This document shows positions 5,372 to 6,468 of a DNA stretch of 6,468 bases, in pieces (position 1 is the first letter of the stretch; each line of letters begins with the position of its first letter). The notes below the pieces were generated by a model that did no database searches, was not told the DNA's origin, and saw only the letters and a list, made by a program, of their open reading frames with translations. A program made the position numbers and the translations under genes. Source of the stretch: Erysipelotrichaceae bacterium (GTDB lineage: Bacteria > Bacillota_I > Bacilli_A > Erysipelotrichales > Erysipelotrichaceae); NCBI GenBank assembly GCA_003510215.1, contig DOKQ01000171.1, positions 1-6,468 of the forward strand, in the 5' to 3' direction.

Positions 5372-6468
5372 ATACTGTCGTCTTAAAATGAAACCGTCCA
5401 TGCTCAAATAGAAACAGACAGGCATCCACGACCTTTTCGTCATAAAGAGTTCCACGTTGCTCCTTAATTTCCCTCAACGCAAAATCCAAACCTAGAGCAG
5501 GGCGGTATGGACGATGTGACGAGATCGACTCAACCACATCCGCAACACAAAGAATTTTTGATTCTATCATAATCTCATCTTTCTCAAGACCATAAGGATA
5601 ACCCGAACCGTCAACTCGCTCATGATGCTGAAGAACCATATCCGCAATCGGCCATGGAAAGTCGATTTTTGTAAGCACTTCATAACCTAACGTAGGATGT
5701 GTTTTGATCAGATTAAACTCAATTTCACTTAATCTGCCTGGTTTATTTAAAATCTGATTCGGAATATAGAACTTCCCTAAATCGTGTAACAGAGAAGCCA
5801 TGTACAAGGCTTCCAACTGATCTTTTTCAAGCCGTAAATGCTTGCCAATCGCAACCGCTAGTTCTGCGACGCGATGCTGATGTCCAGCTGTATATGGGTC
5901 ACTGATCTCTACAATGGAAGAAAAGGCTTCGATTGTTTGATGAAAAGTTCGCTTCACCTGTTCTAAACTATCATGGATTCTCTGCTCATCCTGTTGTTTC
6001 GCCAATGCATAAGCCACAATTTCACTATACATTCTTAAAAGATGAATTTCATCACGGAAACGCTTGTGTTTTTTCACAGAATCAAAGCCGATGAAACCAA
6101 TCAAATCCTGATGAACTCGCAGAGGAACCACAAGAACAGATTTTATCCCCTGTTCCATCAGAATATCCTTTTCCCGAACCTGCTCTTTCCCCATGGTAAA
6201 AACATCATACACATTAATCGCTTCATCTAAATGTAACTTTTTCATCCACCATGGGAATACATCCGTATCCAGATTTTGGAGAATATCTATCGCTGGTTCA
6301 ATCTCTTCGTTGCACCATTCATACGTATTGTTCATTTTTGATTTGGAATCATCAAACTCAAAGATATATACCCGATCCACATCAAGAAGCTTTCCAACTT
6401 CATGCATACTCTCCCAAATTCTGTGTTTTAATTGATCAAAAGGTGCATCCATAAACATCTTGGAAATC
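5370..6468 (-). CDS. GAF and HD-GYP domain protein, likely cyclic-di-GMP phosphodiesterase, partial (5' end beyond right edge)
   Basis: A predicted signalling phosphodiesterase that would hydrolyse cyclic di-GMP (some family members prefer related dinucleotides). Counting from the ATG at 6458, a GAF domain spans about 5-155, with YEWCNEEIEPAID and FPWWMKKL, a pattern common in sensory GAF domains. A linker helix (about 155-178) leads to the HD-GYP domain (about 175-360). Metal and catalytic positions are all present: Glu184, His193, HD at 225-226 with Lys229 (HDLGK), His254, HHE at 278-280, DGSGYP at 283-288 and Asp307. The C-terminal GTLYDEKVV motif is also normal. The frame stays open to the right edge, and no ribosome binding site precedes the ATG at 6458. 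The preceding codons read ISK, typical of text just before such a GAF domain, so the true start is probably outside and may add PAS or other sensor domains. Confidence 0.9.
   Translation of the reverse strand, partial: ISKMFMDAPFDQLKHRIWESMHEVGKLLDVDRVYIFEFDDSKSKMNNTYEWCNEEIEPAIDILQNLDTDVFPWWMKKLHLDEAINVYDVFTMGKEQVREKDILMEQGIKSVLVVPLRVHQDLIGFIGFDSVKKHKRFRDEIHLLRMYSEIVAYALAKQQDEQRIHDSLEQVKRTFHQTIEAFSSIVEISDPYTAGHQHRVAELAVAIGKHLRLEKDQLEALYMASLLHDLGKFYIPNQILNKPGRLSEIEFNLIKTHPTLGYEVLTKIDFPWPIADMVLQHHERVDGSGYPYGLEKDEIMIESKILCVADVVESISSHRPYRPALGLDFALREIKEQRGTLYDEKVVDACLFLFEHGRFHFKTTV

Noticed and set aside
6042..6454. Three overlapping plus-strand frames opposite the GAF domain
   Set aside because: They lie antisense to a well-supported GAF/HD-GYP gene and have no independent evidence.

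Overview
The window looks like a low-to-moderate GC Bacillota chromosome (roughly 40% GC by eye). This rests on strong AGGAGG-type ribosome binding sites, tightly packed operons, Rho-independent terminators with U-tracts and a PRD/PTS-type sugar regulator. A Bacilli or Erysipelotrichia-like host is a guess from protein style, not something the sequence proves. Every gene I can support lies on the minus strand, so transcription runs from high to low coordinates. No mobile element, CRISPR array, tRNA or rRNA is visible, and no stretch above 300 bases lacks a gene.

In transcription order there are three blocks. (1) 6468-5370 is the 3' part of a GAF + HD-GYP protein, a likely cyclic-di-GMP phosphodiesterase. 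It runs off the right edge and ends in a strong hairpin terminator. (2) 5273-3255 is a complete three-gene operon. It has a good sigma-A-type promoter with an extended -10, then a nitroreductase-family flavoprotein, a NagB-family protein and an MgtC/SapB-family membrane protein. The genes are joined by a 4-base ATGA and a 1-base TAATG overlap, and a terminator hairpin incorporates the mgtC-like stop codon. (3) 3223-1 is a PTS operon of the ascorbate (Ula/Sga) type. It encodes a PRD-containing activator with its own EIIB-like and EIIA-like domains, then separate EIIA, EIIB and EIIC proteins. The EIIC gene runs off the left edge.

The PTS block is a self-contained sensing and uptake module. EIIA and EIIB would pass phosphate from HPr to a sugar (acid) entering through EIIC, and the regulator would read the same phosphorylation state through its PRD, EIIB and EIIA domains. 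The catabolic genes that would name the substrate are probably beyond the left edge.

The most notable observation is the NagB-family protein. Its fold-defining C-terminal motifs are kept, but the positions matching the deaminase catalytic residues (Asp72, Asp141, His143 in E. coli NagB) read His, Gln and Gln, and the glycine-rich phosphate loop is gone. It is an intact, translationally coupled gene that looks like a pseudoenzyme or a member with a new function. I see no clear sign of a wholly new multi-gene system.
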